From contig JADJSV010000017.1 in NCBI GenBank assembly GCA_016711505.1, positions 434,001 to 498,000 of the forward strand: a DNA stretch of 64,000 bases, in the 5' to 3' direction. Shown here one piece after another: positions 24,477 to 36,083 of the stretch (positions are counted from its first letter, which is position 1; each line of letters starts with the position of its first letter). Position numbers and translations under genes: made by a program. The notes below the pieces were generated by a model. That model was not told where the DNA came from. It saw only the letters and a program-made list of their open reading frames with translations, and searched no databases. Source of the stretch: Bacteroidota bacterium. GTDB lineage: Bacteria > Bacteroidota > Bacteroidia > AKYH767-A > 2013-40CM-41-45.

Positions 24477-27400
24477 TCAACTACACCCAACACTGGTTCC
24501 GCAATTCAGACATTTATAGCACGAGCCGCTACGAATGGTAATATGTCCGCATGTTCCGCACAATGGAGCATCACCCATCATACTTCCCAGGAATTGTTGT
24601 GTTTGATTATGTTGTAACTCTGAATTCAAATCTTCTGCTCTCAATGTAACTTTTGATTTTATTTCCTTCGAGATTGTCTTATCAATGTGTTCTGAAGGTT
24701 TAACTTGAACAAGATCTTCTCTTCCAAGATACTCCAATGCAAGGAGTCTAAATATATAATCTACAACTGAGGTTGAGTTTTTGATGTTCGTATGATCCAC
24801 CATTCCTGATGGTTCCAAACGCGTAAATATAAATTTCTCTACAAATTCATCCAGAGGAACACCATATTGCAAACCAATAGAAACAGAAATTGCAAAACAA
24901 TTTAAAAGAGATCTAAAAGATGCTCCTTCTTTGTGCATATCAATAAAAATTTCTCCTAATGTACCATCCGTATATTCCCCTGTTCTTACAAATATTGTGT
25001 GTCCACCGATCTTTGCTTTCTGTGTAAAGCCACCACGTTTTTCAGGTAACTTCTTACGGTGAACTATGTTTGACAATTGCCTTTTGAATTTTGTATCTGT
25101 TGTCTGGTGAATAATTCTTCTTGCTGCTTCGAGCACATCTTCTGCCGTTAATTTTTCTCTGTCTACTTCATTGGAATCATATACATTAACATTTTCTTTC
25201 TTATCGCTTTTTGATGAAAGAGGTTGTGAAAGTTTACTGCCATCCCTGTAGATTGCAACCGCTTTAAGTCCGGATTTCCACCCATTCATGTAACAATCCT
25301 CTATATCTTTTTCAGTAGATTCATTTGGCAAATTGATTGTCTTTGAAATTGCACCAGAAATGAATGGCTGCACCGAAGCCATCATTAGTATATGCCCAGA
25401 TGGATGAATGAACCTTGTCCCTGTTTTTCCGCACCGGTTTGCGCAATCGAAAACTGAGAGATGTTCTGATTTCAAATAGGGAGCTCCTTCAACAGTCATA
25501 GTTCCGCACACATATTGATTTGTCTCTTCAATTTGCTCCGGTGTAAATCCTAACTCTGTCAACAATATAAAATTCAAATCAGAATATCGTTCCTTTGTAA
25601 AACCAAGTCGCTTTAAGCAATCTTCGCCTAATGTCCATACATTAAAGATGTAAGCAATATCAAATGCTGAAGTCGCTGCCGCATTAAGTATTTCTACCTC
25701 TTCTCTGGTAAATCCCTTTGAAGCTAACGTCTCATAATTTATATAGGGCGCACCTTTGAAAGTTGCCCTTCCATTTACATAGTTTATGATCGACTTAACT
25801 TCATGTTTGTTATAGCCAAGGTTTTTCAGTGCAGCCGGTACACTTTCATTTACAATTCTAAAATATCCGCCACCGGAAAGTTTTTTGAATTTTACCAATG
25901 AAAAATCCGGTTCAACACCTGTAGTATCACAATCCATCAACAATCCGATTGTGCCGGTTGGAGCAATTGCACTTACCTGAGCATTTCTGAATCCATTTTG
26001 TTCTCCACATTCCAATGCAGAATCCCATGTCTTACATGCTGCACGCAATAAATAATCAGGACAATATTTTGCATCTATTCCATTAGGAATAACTTCCAGA
26101 TCTTCAAATGCATCGTTTGCATAATATGCAGCATAGCGGTGATTGCGGATCACACGTAACATGTGGTTTCTATTCTCTGCGTATTTATTGAATGCCCCAA
26201 GTACTCCAGCTATTTCAGCAGATGTTTTATAAGCGGTTCCGGTCATGATTGCTGTAATTGAAGCTGAAACAGCTCTCGCTTCATTACTATCATAAGGTAT
26301 TCCTGATATCATAAGTAAGGATCCCAGATTTGCATAACCGAGGCCTAAAGTCCTGTAATCATGTGTTAATTGCGCAACTTCTTGTGATGGAAACTGAGCC
26401 ATTAGAATAGAAATTTCTAACACAACTGTCCATAGGCGACAAGCATGTTGAAAAGAGTCAACGTTAAATTGTAAAGACTCTTCGTCTATAAACTTCCGTA
26501 AATTTAGTGACGCTAAATTGCAGGCAGTATTATCAAGAAACATATACTCGCTACATGGATTGGATCCACGGATGCGACCACCTTCAGGACATGTATGCCA
26601 TTCATTGATTGTGGTATCAAACTGAACACCCGGATCTGCACAGCTCCATGCTGCATGTGCAATTTTATCCCAAAGTTTTTTTGCCGGAACAGACTTAATT
26701 GTATGTCCCTCAGTTCTCGCTGTCAGATTCCAATTGTCGTTTTCTTTGAGTGCTTTAAAAAATGAATTCGGAATCCGAATGGAATTATTTGAATTCTGCC
26801 CCGACACTGTCTTATATGCTTCCCCTTCATAATCGGACGAATAACCGGCGGCTATTAATGCAGCTACTTTTTTTTCTTCTTCAACTTTCCAATCAATAAA
26901 CTCTTCTATTTCGGGATGGTCAAGGTCCAGACAAACCATCTTTGCTGCTCTCCTTGTTGTACCTCCCGACTTAATGGCTCCGGCTGCACGGTCACCTATT
27001 TTTAAAAACGACATTAACCCTGAAGAGTATCCGCCACCTGCAAGCTTTTCACGTTCACCTCTGACTGATGAAAAATTAGTTCCTACTCCACTGCCATACT
27101 TAAATATTCTGGCTTCCCGAGTCCACAAATCCATAATGCCGCCCGGATTAACCAGATCATCATTTACAGAAAGTATAAAACATGCATGTGGTTGTGGTCG
27201 TTCATAAGCTGAAACAGATTCAACCATTTTACCTGTTTCATGATCAACATACCAGTGGCCTTGTCCATTTCCTTTTATGCCATAGGTTGAAAACAATCCC
27301 GTATTAAACCACTGGGGAGAATTTGGTGCTGCATATTGTGCGAGTAACATAAATATAATTTCATCATAAAATATCGCAGCATCGTTTTTACCGGCAAAGT

Positions 27401-27764
27401 AATTATATTTAACTCCCCATTCCATCCAACAGTTTGCCAGTCGATGTACAACTTGCTTGATAGAATTCTCACTGCCAAGGCTTCCATCAACCTGTGGCAC
27501 GCCGGTTTTTCGAAAATACTTTTGCGCTAAGATGTCTGTTGCTACTTGCGACCATTTAATTGGCACTTCAACATTCTTCATTTCAAAAACCGTATTCCCA
27601 TCAGGGTTCCGGATAACACTGGTCCGCTTCTCATATTCAAACTGATCAAAAGCACTCAAATTGTCTTTCGTATAAAATCGTTTGAATTTTAAACCTTGAC
27701 TTTTAGATTTTTTTTCGGATTTTTTATTTGAATTATTTTTCATAAAGTAATTTATATTCTGCAA
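24477..27764 (-). CDS. nrdJ: Adenosylcobalamin-dependent (class II) ribonucleoside-diphosphate reductase
   Basis: This 1095-residue protein reduces ribonucleotides to deoxyribonucleotides using coenzyme B12 rather than O2. Seen are the ten-stranded barrel motifs GSNPCSEYMFLDNTACNLASLNL (active-site Cys), SAIAPTGTIGLLMDCDTTGVEPDFSLV and QPFISGAISKTINLPNE, and a C-terminal redox and zinc tail (CGTCG...CYKCLNCG). Length is normal. An ATG at 27743 (MKNNSNKKSEKK) is an alternative start. It follows the norB-like gene by 37 bp on the same strand and may be the last gene of that operon, making dNTP synthesis independent of oxygen. Confidence 0.95.
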   Translation of the reverse strand: MQNINYFMKNNSNKKSEKKSKSQGLKFKRFYTKDNLSAFDQFEYEKRTSVIRNPDGNTVFEMKNVEVPIKWSQVATDILAQKYFRKTGVPQVDGSLGSENSIKQVVHRLANCWMEWGVKYNYFAGKNDAAIFYDEIIFMLLAQYAAPNSPQWFNTGLFSTYGIKGNGQGHWYVDHETGKMVESVSAYERPQPHACFILSVNDDLVNPGGIMDLWTREARIFKYGSGVGTNFSSVRGEREKLAGGGYSSGLMSFLKIGDRAAGAIKSGGTTRRAAKMVCLDLDHPEIEEFIDWKVEEEKKVAALIAAGYSSDYEGEAYKTVSGQNSNNSIRIPNSFFKALKENDNWNLTARTEGHTIKSVPAKKLWDKIAHAAWSCADPGVQFDTTINEWHTCPEGGRIRGSNPCSEYMFLDNTACNLASLNLRKFIDEESLQFNVDSFQHACRLWTVVLEISILMAQFPSQEVAQLTHDYRTLGLGYANLGSLLMISGIPYDSNEARAVSASITAIMTGTAYKTSAEIAGVLGAFNKYAENRNHMLRVIRNHRYAAYYANDAFEDLEVIPNGIDAKYCPDYLLRAACKTWDSALECGEQNGFRNAQVSAIAPTGTIGLLMDCDTTGVEPDFSLVKFKKLSGGGYFRIVNESVPAALKNLGYNKHEVKSIINYVNGRATFKGAPYINYETLASKGFTREEVEILNAAATSAFDIAYIFNVWTLGEDCLKRLGFTKERYSDLNFILLTELGFTPEQIEETNQYVCGTMTVEGAPYLKSEHLSVFDCANRCGKTGTRFIHPSGHILMMASVQPFISGAISKTINLPNESTEKDIEDCYMNGWKSGLKAVAIYRDGSKLSQPLSSKSDKKENVNVYDSNEVDREKLTAEDVLEAARRIIHQTTDTKFKRQLSNIVHRKKLPEKRGGFTQKAKIGGHTIFVRTGEYTDGTLGEIFIDMHKEGASFRSLLNCFAISVSIGLQYGVPLDEFVEKFIFTRLEPSGMVDHTNIKNSTSVVDYIFRLLALEYLGREDLVQVKPSEHIDKTISKEIKSKVTLRAEDLNSELQHNQTQQFLGSMMGDAPLCGTCGHITIRSGSCYKCLNCGTSVGCS

Positions 27765-27801
27765 TATTCATCATCATTACTTCACGCAAAGATGAGTCAA
27801 A

Positions 27802-29172
27802 TCATAATTTACTTTTATTAGATAACAATTCATCTGTTGATAAAATAATTTTGTAAAATTTTACCAGCAATGGAATTGAAATTAAAATTATACCGATAAG
27901 AACTGCTAATCCTGCGATATTAAACAACTTAAATAATTGTTGAAGTTGTAACATCATTGATTGAAATGCTACTCCCTTCTCATTTAAGATAGCTTTTGTT
28001 ATGCCCGATATGATAAGTGTCATCCAAAATATTATTAGTGCAAGGTTGACCAGTATAAATCCGAATCGCGTTTTTTTATTTTCAATCTTTCCGATATGTT
28101 TCTCCAAAATGTAATACAGCGATGCAAAAAGAATCATTGTATTAATTCCAATAGTTGCTCCCATTGCATGTGCCACAGTAACATGAGTGCCATGAGTATA
28201 AGTGTTAATCGCCGGAATAGAAATGAGAATAGCAAGGGTCAGATTAAGGAATATCCATATGTCTGCAGCAACAATAAATTTGTAAGGCACCTTGTACAGA
28301 TTCTTCTTTGCAGTATTTAATGATTTTCGCCAGTTTAAAATGATACTACCTAAAATCAACAATTCTGTCATACTAATTATATAAGCTACATTTTTTATCC
28401 AGTTTGCAGCAGGTACAATATAAGTATGATGGCCCCAATTAAACATTAGATTAGTCAAACCAAGAAAATAAAAGAAAAATGTTATAGGTGCAATAGTTGT
28501 TTTTGTATCACCACTTATTTTTTCCATTACATAGAAACCTGTTCCATACACCAACATATTCCAGGATCCTACCATAGAGCCGTTAGCTTTCCACTGCACA
28601 GTTACATCTCTTATAATATTGTCACGAAAAAATGGTTGTGTCCAAAAATAGGATTCAACAAAAGTGATAAGAAAAAATAAAATTCCTGTTGCCCACATCC
28701 ATTGGTATATTGGCCAATCACTTATATTGAACTTAATAGTTTTAATGAAATTTATTGCAAATAAAATCCAGCTCAACAACATTGGTATTGCAAGCACCGG
28801 TGGAAACTCAAGATATTCTCTTCCGCCGAAATCACCTTTAAAATAACAAATGAGAATCGTAAGCCCAGTAACTATAAATAAAAAAAAGTGAATATAGGCG
28901 AGCTTGATCGAAAATAATTTGCGATTTGCCACAATCGGCAGATAATAATAAATACCACCGACACCACCGGTGAAAATCCATGTTATAACTAGTGTAACAT
29001 GAAGTGGCCTTGTTTTTTCAAATGACAAGTTCTCTTTCAGGAACTCGGGAAGTATGTATTGCATCCCACCAATCATTCCAAAAAAAACACCAATGATCAG
29101 TGATAGTAGGGAAGCCACAATAAATAGCAGTGCAACTTTTATATGATCTCTATTACCTGCTTCTGAATGCAT
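27802..29172 (-). CDS. NorB-like heme-copper protein with altered FeB site
   Basis: This 456-residue protein has about 12 membrane helices and aligns without gaps over helices II to X with cNorB as I remember it. Shared blocks are RPLHVTLVITW (H58, low-spin heme), GREYLE, WGHHTY (H248, H249), a helix VIII Glu (E270) and THGTHVTVAH (H335, heme b3). Three key positions differ: the FeB ligand His207 (Pseudomonas numbering) is N197, Glu211 is V201 and Glu215 is N205. The second low-spin heme ligand His349 is M337. Nitric oxide reduction is therefore uncertain; an altered reaction or a sensory role is possible. A norC-like gene opens the operon. Confidence 0.85.
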   Translation of the reverse strand: MHSEAGNRDHIKVALLFIVASLLSLIIGVFFGMIGGMQYILPEFLKENLSFEKTRPLHVTLVITWIFTGGVGGIYYYLPIVANRKLFSIKLAYIHFFLFIVTGLTILICYFKGDFGGREYLEFPPVLAIPMLLSWILFAINFIKTIKFNISDWPIYQWMWATGILFFLITFVESYFWTQPFFRDNIIRDVTVQWKANGSMVGSWNMLVYGTGFYVMEKISGDTKTTIAPITFFFYFLGLTNLMFNWGHHTYIVPAANWIKNVAYIISMTELLILGSIILNWRKSLNTAKKNLYKVPYKFIVAADIWIFLNLTLAILISIPAINTYTHGTHVTVAHAMGATIGINTMILFASLYYILEKHIGKIENKKTRFGFILVNLALIIFWMTLIISGITKAILNEKGVAFQSMMLQLQQLFKLFNIAGLAVLIGIILISIPLLVKFYKIILSTDELLSNKSKL

Positions 29173-29202
29173 TTGTCTGTTTAGAACTTAAAACTCTATG
29201 TA

Positions 29203-30579
29203 TTATAACTTTTCAAAATGTGATGTGAAATGTCTTAAAAATTTTGGCTCTTTGATGATCCGCAAGCCTTTAACCTTTTCTTTGGTTCTCAAAATTTCAT
29301 CGAAGACTTCTATTACATAATCAATATGTGATTGTGTATAAACCCGACGAGGTATAGCAAGCCTTACAAGTTCCATTGGGGCCGCTATTAAATGTCCGCC
29401 TGAGTCATAGGTGCCAAACATTACTGACCCGATCTCAACAGTCCTAATTCCACCTACTTGATACAATTCACAAACAAGAGCCTGACCCGGATAATGATGT
29501 GCAGGTATATGATCGTAAAGTTTTTTTGCATCAACATAAACTGCATGTCCACCCACAGGATAAATTATCGGAACCCCTTTCTCTCTGATCTTTTCTCCAA
29601 GATACTGCGTGCTGACAATTCTGTATTTCAGATAATCAGGATCGAAAACTTCTTCCAGACCAACAGCAATAGCTTCCATATCCCGACCCGATAATCCACC
29701 ATAAGTCGCGAAACCTTCGGTGATGATGAGCATCTGAGTACATGCTTCCGACAAACTTTTGTTTCTTAAAGCCAGAAAGCCACCCATATTTACCAATCCA
29801 TCTTTTTTTGCACTCATGATTGCAGCATCAGCAAGCGAAAACATTTCCTGTGCTATTTCACGAAACGGAACTTCTTTATAACCCTGTTCTTTTTCATGAA
29901 TGAAATAACTGTTTTCTGCAATGCGGCAACAATCCAGAACAAAAAGTATATCATGCTTCTTACAAATTCGGCTAACCTCTTTTGCATTTTGCATACTAAC
30001 CGGTTGTCCACCGCCACTGTTATTTGTAACTGTCAATATAACTGCAGCGATATTTACTTCACCATATAGATTGATTATGTTCTGGAGCTTTTCAAGATCT
30101 ATATTTCCTTTAAATGGAAATGTTGAATTATAGTCTTTGCCTTCTTGTGCAGGGATATCAATAGCTATAGCCCCACTGTATTCTATATTCGCACGTGTTG
30201 TATCAAAATGTGTATTGCTGATAAAATATTTTCCTTTGCCTCCGATATGACTATATAAAATTCTTTCAGCAGCCCGGCCCTGATGTGTAGGAAGAATGTA
30301 TGTCATTCCGGTCAGATCAAGAATTTGTTTTTCAAAACGGTCCCAACTTCTTGCACCTGCATATGATTCATCGCCACGCATCAATGCTGCCCATTGATTG
30401 CTACTCATTGCAGAAGTTCCACTGTCTGTCAGAAAATCAATTATTACCTGATCTGATTTCAGCAAGAACGGATTATAATTTGCCTTTATCAAAAATTCTT
30501 TCCTTTCTTCTTCAGTGCTCATTGTTATGGGCTCGACGGTTTTAATCCTGAAAGGCTCAATGATCGTTTTAAAATTCAT
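29203..30579 (-). CDS. tnaA: Tryptophanase (tryptophan indole-lyase)
   Basis: This 458-residue PLP enzyme splits L-tryptophan to indole, pyruvate and ammonia. It keeps the catalytic Tyr73 (DESYAG), the PLP lysine motif IMSAKKDGLVNMGGF, LDCCRIAENSYF (Asp and Arg at the cofactor), the Asp in HFDTT, the tryptophanase-type GIRTVEIGS and the His in LRHFTSHF. These specificity positions favour Trp over Tyr. It lies 2 bp from the tyrosine phenol-lyase gene and 30 bp before the norB-like gene, an unusual operon partner. Confidence 0.9.
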   Translation of the reverse strand: MNFKTIIEPFRIKTVEPITMSTEEERKEFLIKANYNPFLLKSDQVIIDFLTDSGTSAMSSNQWAALMRGDESYAGARSWDRFEKQILDLTGMTYILPTHQGRAAERILYSHIGGKGKYFISNTHFDTTRANIEYSGAIAIDIPAQEGKDYNSTFPFKGNIDLEKLQNIINLYGEVNIAAVILTVTNNSGGGQPVSMQNAKEVSRICKKHDILFVLDCCRIAENSYFIHEKEQGYKEVPFREIAQEMFSLADAAIMSAKKDGLVNMGGFLALRNKSLSEACTQMLIITEGFATYGGLSGRDMEAIAVGLEEVFDPDYLKYRIVSTQYLGEKIREKGVPIIYPVGGHAVYVDAKKLYDHIPAHHYPGQALVCELYQVGGIRTVEIGSVMFGTYDSGGHLIAAPMELVRLAIPRRVYTQSHIDYVIEVFDEILRTKEKVKGLRIIKEPKFLRHFTSHFEKL

Positions 30580-30581
30580 GG

Positions 30582-32326
<1,745 letters not shown>

Positions 32327-32528
32327 CCTACAACGATTTTAAAATTACTTTTTTCTTTCAACAGATCTTAACTGTACCAATAATGATACTGAAAGAGGTA
32401 TTGCAAATGAAATAAATAATTCACGTCAGTTACATGACTTTATTGATGCATATGTCATGAGGAAAATCATTGATAGAATGAAGGAGTTTTAGATGACAAA
32501 ATATGCTTTATGTTTTCAATCATAAAAA

Positions 32529-33014
32529 TTACAATTCGTGAAACTTCTTTCTTAGCATCAACCTATCAATCATTTTTACAATCCTTTCAGCTTTGGTGTC
32601 TTCATGTTTAGCAGAATAGACCCAATTCAGATATTGCTTCTTTTCACTTTCGGTTAACTTGTTATAAAATTTTAATGCTTCGGGATACTCTTGCATACAA
32701 TCAATAAGTTCCTGAGGAATTACCAATGGACTCGCATCGGAATAAAGTTTGACGTGAACAAGATCACCGGCTTCTTTCTTTATTTTCTTTCTGATCTCGG
32801 CTTTCACAGGTAAAAATAAATTTCCATTTCCCATTGGCATCAGATTGTATTGTTTCAACTCATAACTATCAATACTGCCTTTTACCCGAACCATTCCAAA
32901 ATGTGCTTTATGATCAGGACTTATTTCTTTGATCTCAATGTAAGACCAACCACCTTTTCCAGACATTCTCTGCATTATATATTTTTTGTCCACTAATGGC
33001 TTTTCCTTTTTCAT
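32529..33014 (-). CDS. DUF1905 / YdeI-type (OmdA-like) protein
   Basis: This 161-residue protein has an N-terminal DUF1905-like barrel (WSYIEIKEI, FGMVRVKGSIDSYELKQYNLMPMGNGNLFLPVKAEIRK) and a C-terminal YdeI/OmdA segment (PQELIDCMQEYPEALKFYNKLTESEKKQYLNWVYSAK, ERIVKMIDRL). Such proteins are linked to bacteriocin or stress tolerance, but their chemistry is unknown. Its start touches the end of the WYL regulator gene (shared base 33014), so they form an operon. Confidence 0.85.
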   Translation of the reverse strand: MKKEKPLVDKKYIMQRMSGKGGWSYIEIKEISPDHKAHFGMVRVKGSIDSYELKQYNLMPMGNGNLFLPVKAEIRKKIKKEAGDLVHVKLYSDASPLVIPQELIDCMQEYPEALKFYNKLTESEKKQYLNWVYSAKHEDTKAERIVKMIDRLMLRKKFHEL

Positions 33015-33955
33015 TACTCCAGTCTCTTAAGTAAAGTAGTTGCCAATGCTACTACTCTTTTTTTCAATATTGCAGGCTTCACAATTTCAGCAACGTCGCC
33101 AATCATCATAAACCATCTTGCAAAACCATCAACTGATTCTGCCAGAAATGTCATTTGTACAACTTCATCTTTCACGATCTGCGAAACAAATCCATTATAA
33201 TATTTTTGATCACCAATAAATCTGTAACTGCTTCTTTGAATATTAATAACAACTTCTGTCATCTCTCTTTCTCTGGTAATTTTATTGAGAAATGATTTAA
33301 GGTCAGGGTGGTTCTTTTCAAATTTCTCAGAAGTGTTGGAAATATTCTGAACCCTGTCAAGCCGGAAATCTCTGTAATCCTTTCTGAGTCTGCAGAAAGC
33401 TATCATGTGCCAATGCTGTCCGGAATGAAAAACTCCTACGGGTTCCACCAGTCTTTGAGATTTCTCCAGTGAATGATTGGCGAGATACTCAATAGAAATG
33501 CAACATTGACTTTCAATTCCTGTCATTACAAATATAAGCGGAGACTTCTTGTCATCAGGAATACTTGAATTATGTAAAATTGCAATCTTATCATCTACTC
33601 TTGCAATCGATTCCTTTTCTGAGCTTCTGAGAACTGCCTTTACTTTAAATAAGGCCGATTGAAAATTCTTTTTTGAAGTATGATCAGAAAAGCGGTCCAT
33701 CAATTTCTCTGCTGTTACAAAAGAAAGTGCTTCGTCTCTTGAAAAAATTACAGGCGGTAACCGATACCCATCCATGATTGAATATCCGATTCCGGCTTCA
33801 CTTACAATTGGAACTCCGGCTTCCTCCAATGAACGAATGTCCCGGTATGTTGTACGCAAACTTACGCCAAACCTGTCAGAGATCTCCTGTGCTGTTACTA
33901 CTTTCTTACTCTGTAACTGAATAAGTATTGCTGTTATGCGGTCGAAACGATTCAT
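33014..33955 (-). CDS. YafY-type HTH/WYL-domain transcription regulator
   Basis: This 313-residue protein has an N-terminal winged helix (RITAILIQLQSKKVVTAQEISDRFGVSLRTTYRDIRSLEEAGVPI) and a WYL domain (residues ~140-230, CISIEYLANHSLEKSQRLVEPVGVF, WHMIAFCRLRKDYRDFRLDRV). A C-terminal WCX extension follows. WYL proteins sense nucleic acids or small ligands. It is divergent from the GNAT gene at 34057 and upstream of the YdeI-like gene it may control. Confidence 0.92.
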   Translation of the reverse strand: MNRFDRITAILIQLQSKKVVTAQEISDRFGVSLRTTYRDIRSLEEAGVPIVSEAGIGYSIMDGYRLPPVIFSRDEALSFVTAEKLMDRFSDHTSKKNFQSALFKVKAVLRSSEKESIARVDDKIAILHNSSIPDDKKSPLIFVMTGIESQCCISIEYLANHSLEKSQRLVEPVGVFHSGQHWHMIAFCRLRKDYRDFRLDRVQNISNTSEKFEKNHPDLKSFLNKITREREMTEVVINIQRSSYRFIGDQKYYNGFVSQIVKDEVVQMTFLAESVDGFARWFMMIGDVAEIVKPAILKKRVVALATTLLKRLE

Positions 33956-34056
33956 TTTCTGTGCCGACGAAAATAGTCAATTTGTTTTAACGGTATCCGG
34001 CTAATTATTAAATTTATTTTCTACTTTAGTAATCGATAATAATATTCCAGAACTGA

Positions 34057-34896
34057 ATGCAATTCAAATCACTTGAAAATACATCGATCGCCGATCTGGT
34101 TCATGTTTTTAATGAAGCATTTTCTGATTATATTATTCCAATGCATTTGACAAAAGAGCAATTGTTGAATAAAATAATTGCTGAAAGTATTCAAAGAAAA
34201 TTATCTTTTGGAGCTTTTGATGGTGATAAATTAGTAGGATTTATTCTTCATGGTACTGAAATTCAGAATGGCGAAAAAATTGCTTACAATGGTGGGACCG
34301 GAGTTATTCCTGATAGGCGCGGCAAAAACTTAACATCACAACTTTATGATCATTCACTTCCGATATTGAAGAAAGCCGGCATTAATAAAATTCTTCTTGA
34401 AGTAATTTCTGATAATCATAAAGCATTTAATACTTACTCAAAAATCGGATTTAAAAAAAACCGAACTCTTAACTGCTATAAAGGTTCAATAGCCGACTTC
34501 AGCACTGATTCCTCTGTACATGTGCAACACATCTATCAGCCTGACTGGAATTTACTCAAGACATTCTGGAACTGGGCTCCTTCCTGGCAAAATTCTGTAA
34601 CTGCAATAAATAATTCCTGGTCCTTACTGGATACGATCGGAATATTTAACGATGATAAACTTGTAGGTTATGTTGTCTGCAATCCTAAGTTAAATAAGAT
34701 CCTTCAATTTGCTATCGATAAGAATTTCAGAAAAACCGGACTAGGGAAACAACTTTTTCAATACTATGCATTGAATAAAAGTAAGTCTGTATCTCTTAAC
34801 AACATCGATTCCGGCGATGTTGAAACTAATTCATTTTTAACGTCAGCAGGATTGAAAATGCATTTGCAGCAGGAAGAAATGCAATTATCATTTTGA
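34057..34896 (+). CDS. GNAT acetyltransferase with two tandem domains
   Basis: This 279-residue protein has a complete N-terminal GNAT domain (GFILHGTEIQNGEKIAYNGGTGVIPDRRGKNLTSQLYDHS, acetyl-CoA loop in RRGKNLTSQL; VISDNHKAFNTYSKIGF) and a shorter C-terminal GNAT-like half (GYVVCNPKLNKILQFAIDKNFRKTGLGKQLFQYY). The substrate is unknown. It is transcribed alone, divergently from the WYL regulator, across a 101-bp spacer. Confidence 0.88.
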   Translation: MQFKSLENTSIADLVHVFNEAFSDYIIPMHLTKEQLLNKIIAESIQRKLSFGAFDGDKLVGFILHGTEIQNGEKIAYNGGTGVIPDRRGKNLTSQLYDHSLPILKKAGINKILLEVISDNHKAFNTYSKIGFKKNRTLNCYKGSIADFSTDSSVHVQHIYQPDWNLLKTFWNWAPSWQNSVTAINNSWSLLDTIGIFNDDKLVGYVVCNPKLNKILQFAIDKNFRKTGLGKQLFQYYALNKSKSVSLNNIDSGDVETNSFLTSAGLKMHLQQEEMQLSF

Positions 34897-34972
34897 TCAG
34901 AATAAAAAATCAGGAACAACGTATTGCTGTTGCTCCTGATCCTGAAAACTACAACTCCATTTCAGAAAAACA

Positions 34973-35404
34973 TTATTGCTTTACCAGATAAAATTTTCCG
35001 CCATTAATCGTGCTTGGACTATATCCCCAATTTCCTGAGATCCGCATTGTTGCTGTATCCAGTGTAGAACTTAGCAGAAAGATACTATTGTATGGAGGAA
35101 GAAAATGAGTGCTGGCTGTATACAATGTTCCGCTCAGTGACCACGTCCCAACTCCACTTTGAGTATTCAGCGAATTCCATTCTTCCAATGTTCCATCATC
35201 ATCCATTTTAAAACAATAATAAGTATCCGGCGAATCATTTCCATAACCATACTTACCAACCCATGTACCCTTCATGCTTTTATCAGGGTTTACAGGTAGT
35301 GGTTTCTCAGATGTGCCAGACGGTGTAATTGGGTCGTCTTTTTTACAGGCTACAAAAGAACTTGCAATTAAAATCGCTGTGATAAATAATTTAAGAGTTT
35401 TCAT
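34973..35404 (-). CDS. Small lipoprotein, lipocalin-like, function unknown
   Basis: This 143-residue protein has a lipobox signal (MKTLKLFITAILIASSFVAC) followed by KKDDP and a proline-rich linker, then a beta-rich domain with GTWVGKYGYG, YCFKMDDDGTLEEWN, GVGTWSLSGTLYTAS and ISGNWGYSPS. The GTW...G.W pattern is typical of small Bacteroidetes lipocalin-like lipoproteins. No pathway is indicated by its neighbours. Confidence 0.75.
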   Translation of the reverse strand: MKTLKLFITAILIASSFVACKKDDPITPSGTSEKPLPVNPDKSMKGTWVGKYGYGNDSPDTYYCFKMDDDGTLEEWNSLNTQSGVGTWSLSGTLYTASTHFLPPYNSIFLLSSTLDTATMRISGNWGYSPSTINGGKFYLVKQ

Positions 35405-35603
35405 TTTTTGTGTTGGATTTAATTTAATTGTGAAAGGTTTGCTTTGTGTATTTAATTATTACACAACAAAGAAATGTTCTTAGTTTTATTTGTACAATTA
35501 AATTGGAATGTGATGCAAAAAAGCGAAACTGAAATGCAGATTTTAGTGCTTCAAATGAAAAAGGGAGACTGCGAGATCTTTGCGAAAATAAAAGTCCTGT
35601 ATG

Positions 35604-35640
35604 TTTTCTCCCGCAGATTACGCAGATTTAGCGCAGATTC
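35604..35640. repeat. Single arm of the CGCAGA repeat family
   Basis: TTTTCTCCCGCAGATTACGC continues as AGATTTAGCGCAGATTC. It shows the same CCGCAGA-n-CGCAGA spacing as the arms at 3928 and 60308, but no opposing arm is nearby. It sits in an intergenic region and creates part of a spurious 65-residue ORF. Confidence 0.7.
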
Positions 35641-35688
35641 TTTACCCATAAATTCTCCTAAATGCTATTAACCAATGATCAAGCATAA

Positions 35689-36009
35689 TTAAACTAGCTT
35701 TAAAAAATTCCAAAGAGACCTTTTCGACAAATATTCAAAATTTGACTCTTGTGAAAATGCTTCTTTCTCAAAGATAATATTTCGATAAGCTTCGTCGTGT
35801 GTTTTATATTTAAACCGGTTAACCAGATAATTAAAAAGATAAATTACATAAAATGGTAAGACCAGTAACTCAATTTGTTGTCTGATATGAATAAGCTCAT
35901 GATTGATCAAAACCTTCTGTCGCTCTGAGCTTAATTTAGAATTTATAATGATTACAGGAAACAAAGCAATTCCACCAAGGTTTATTCGTTTTGTTTTGAT
36001 AATTAACAT
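35689..36009 (-). CDS. Small putative membrane-associated zinc metallopeptidase (M56-like)
   Basis: This 106-residue protein has the zinc motif HELIH (NHELIHIRQQIELL), a hydrophobic stretch LLVLPFYVIYLFNYLV, and a downstream acidic segment (HDEAYRNIIFEKEAF) that could give the third ligand. It resembles the catalytic core of BlaR1/M56 peptidases without sensor parts. Proteolytic activity is inferred only from the motif. It is a stand-alone gene. Confidence 0.65.
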   Translation of the reverse strand: MLIIKTKRINLGGIALFPVIIINSKLSSERQKVLINHELIHIRQQIELLVLPFYVIYLFNYLVNRFKYKTHDEAYRNIIFEKEAFSQESNFEYLSKRSLWNFLKLV

Positions 36010-36083
36010 AGACTTTAAAACTACCTATTTTTTTAACACTAAGCGAGCCCGAGAAAGGTTTTAATTGAGCTTGGTGTTTTTTT

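Noticed and set aside
29203..30579. Loss of the catalytic tyrosine in the tryptophanase
   Set aside because: At first the S-W-D segment seemed to replace it, but the catalytic Tyr is in DESYAG (Y73) and is present, as is the PLP lysine.
32455..32472. Possible Fnr box TCATGAGGAAAATCATTG upstream of the norC-like gene
   Set aside because: Arms deviate from the consensus and there is no TAnnTTTG octamer 33-34 bp away; the nearest -7-like octamer (32404-32411) is ~56 bp off.
35474..35671. Plus-strand 65-residue ORF
   Set aside because: Partly made of the CGCAGA repeat arm; no domain or ribosome site.
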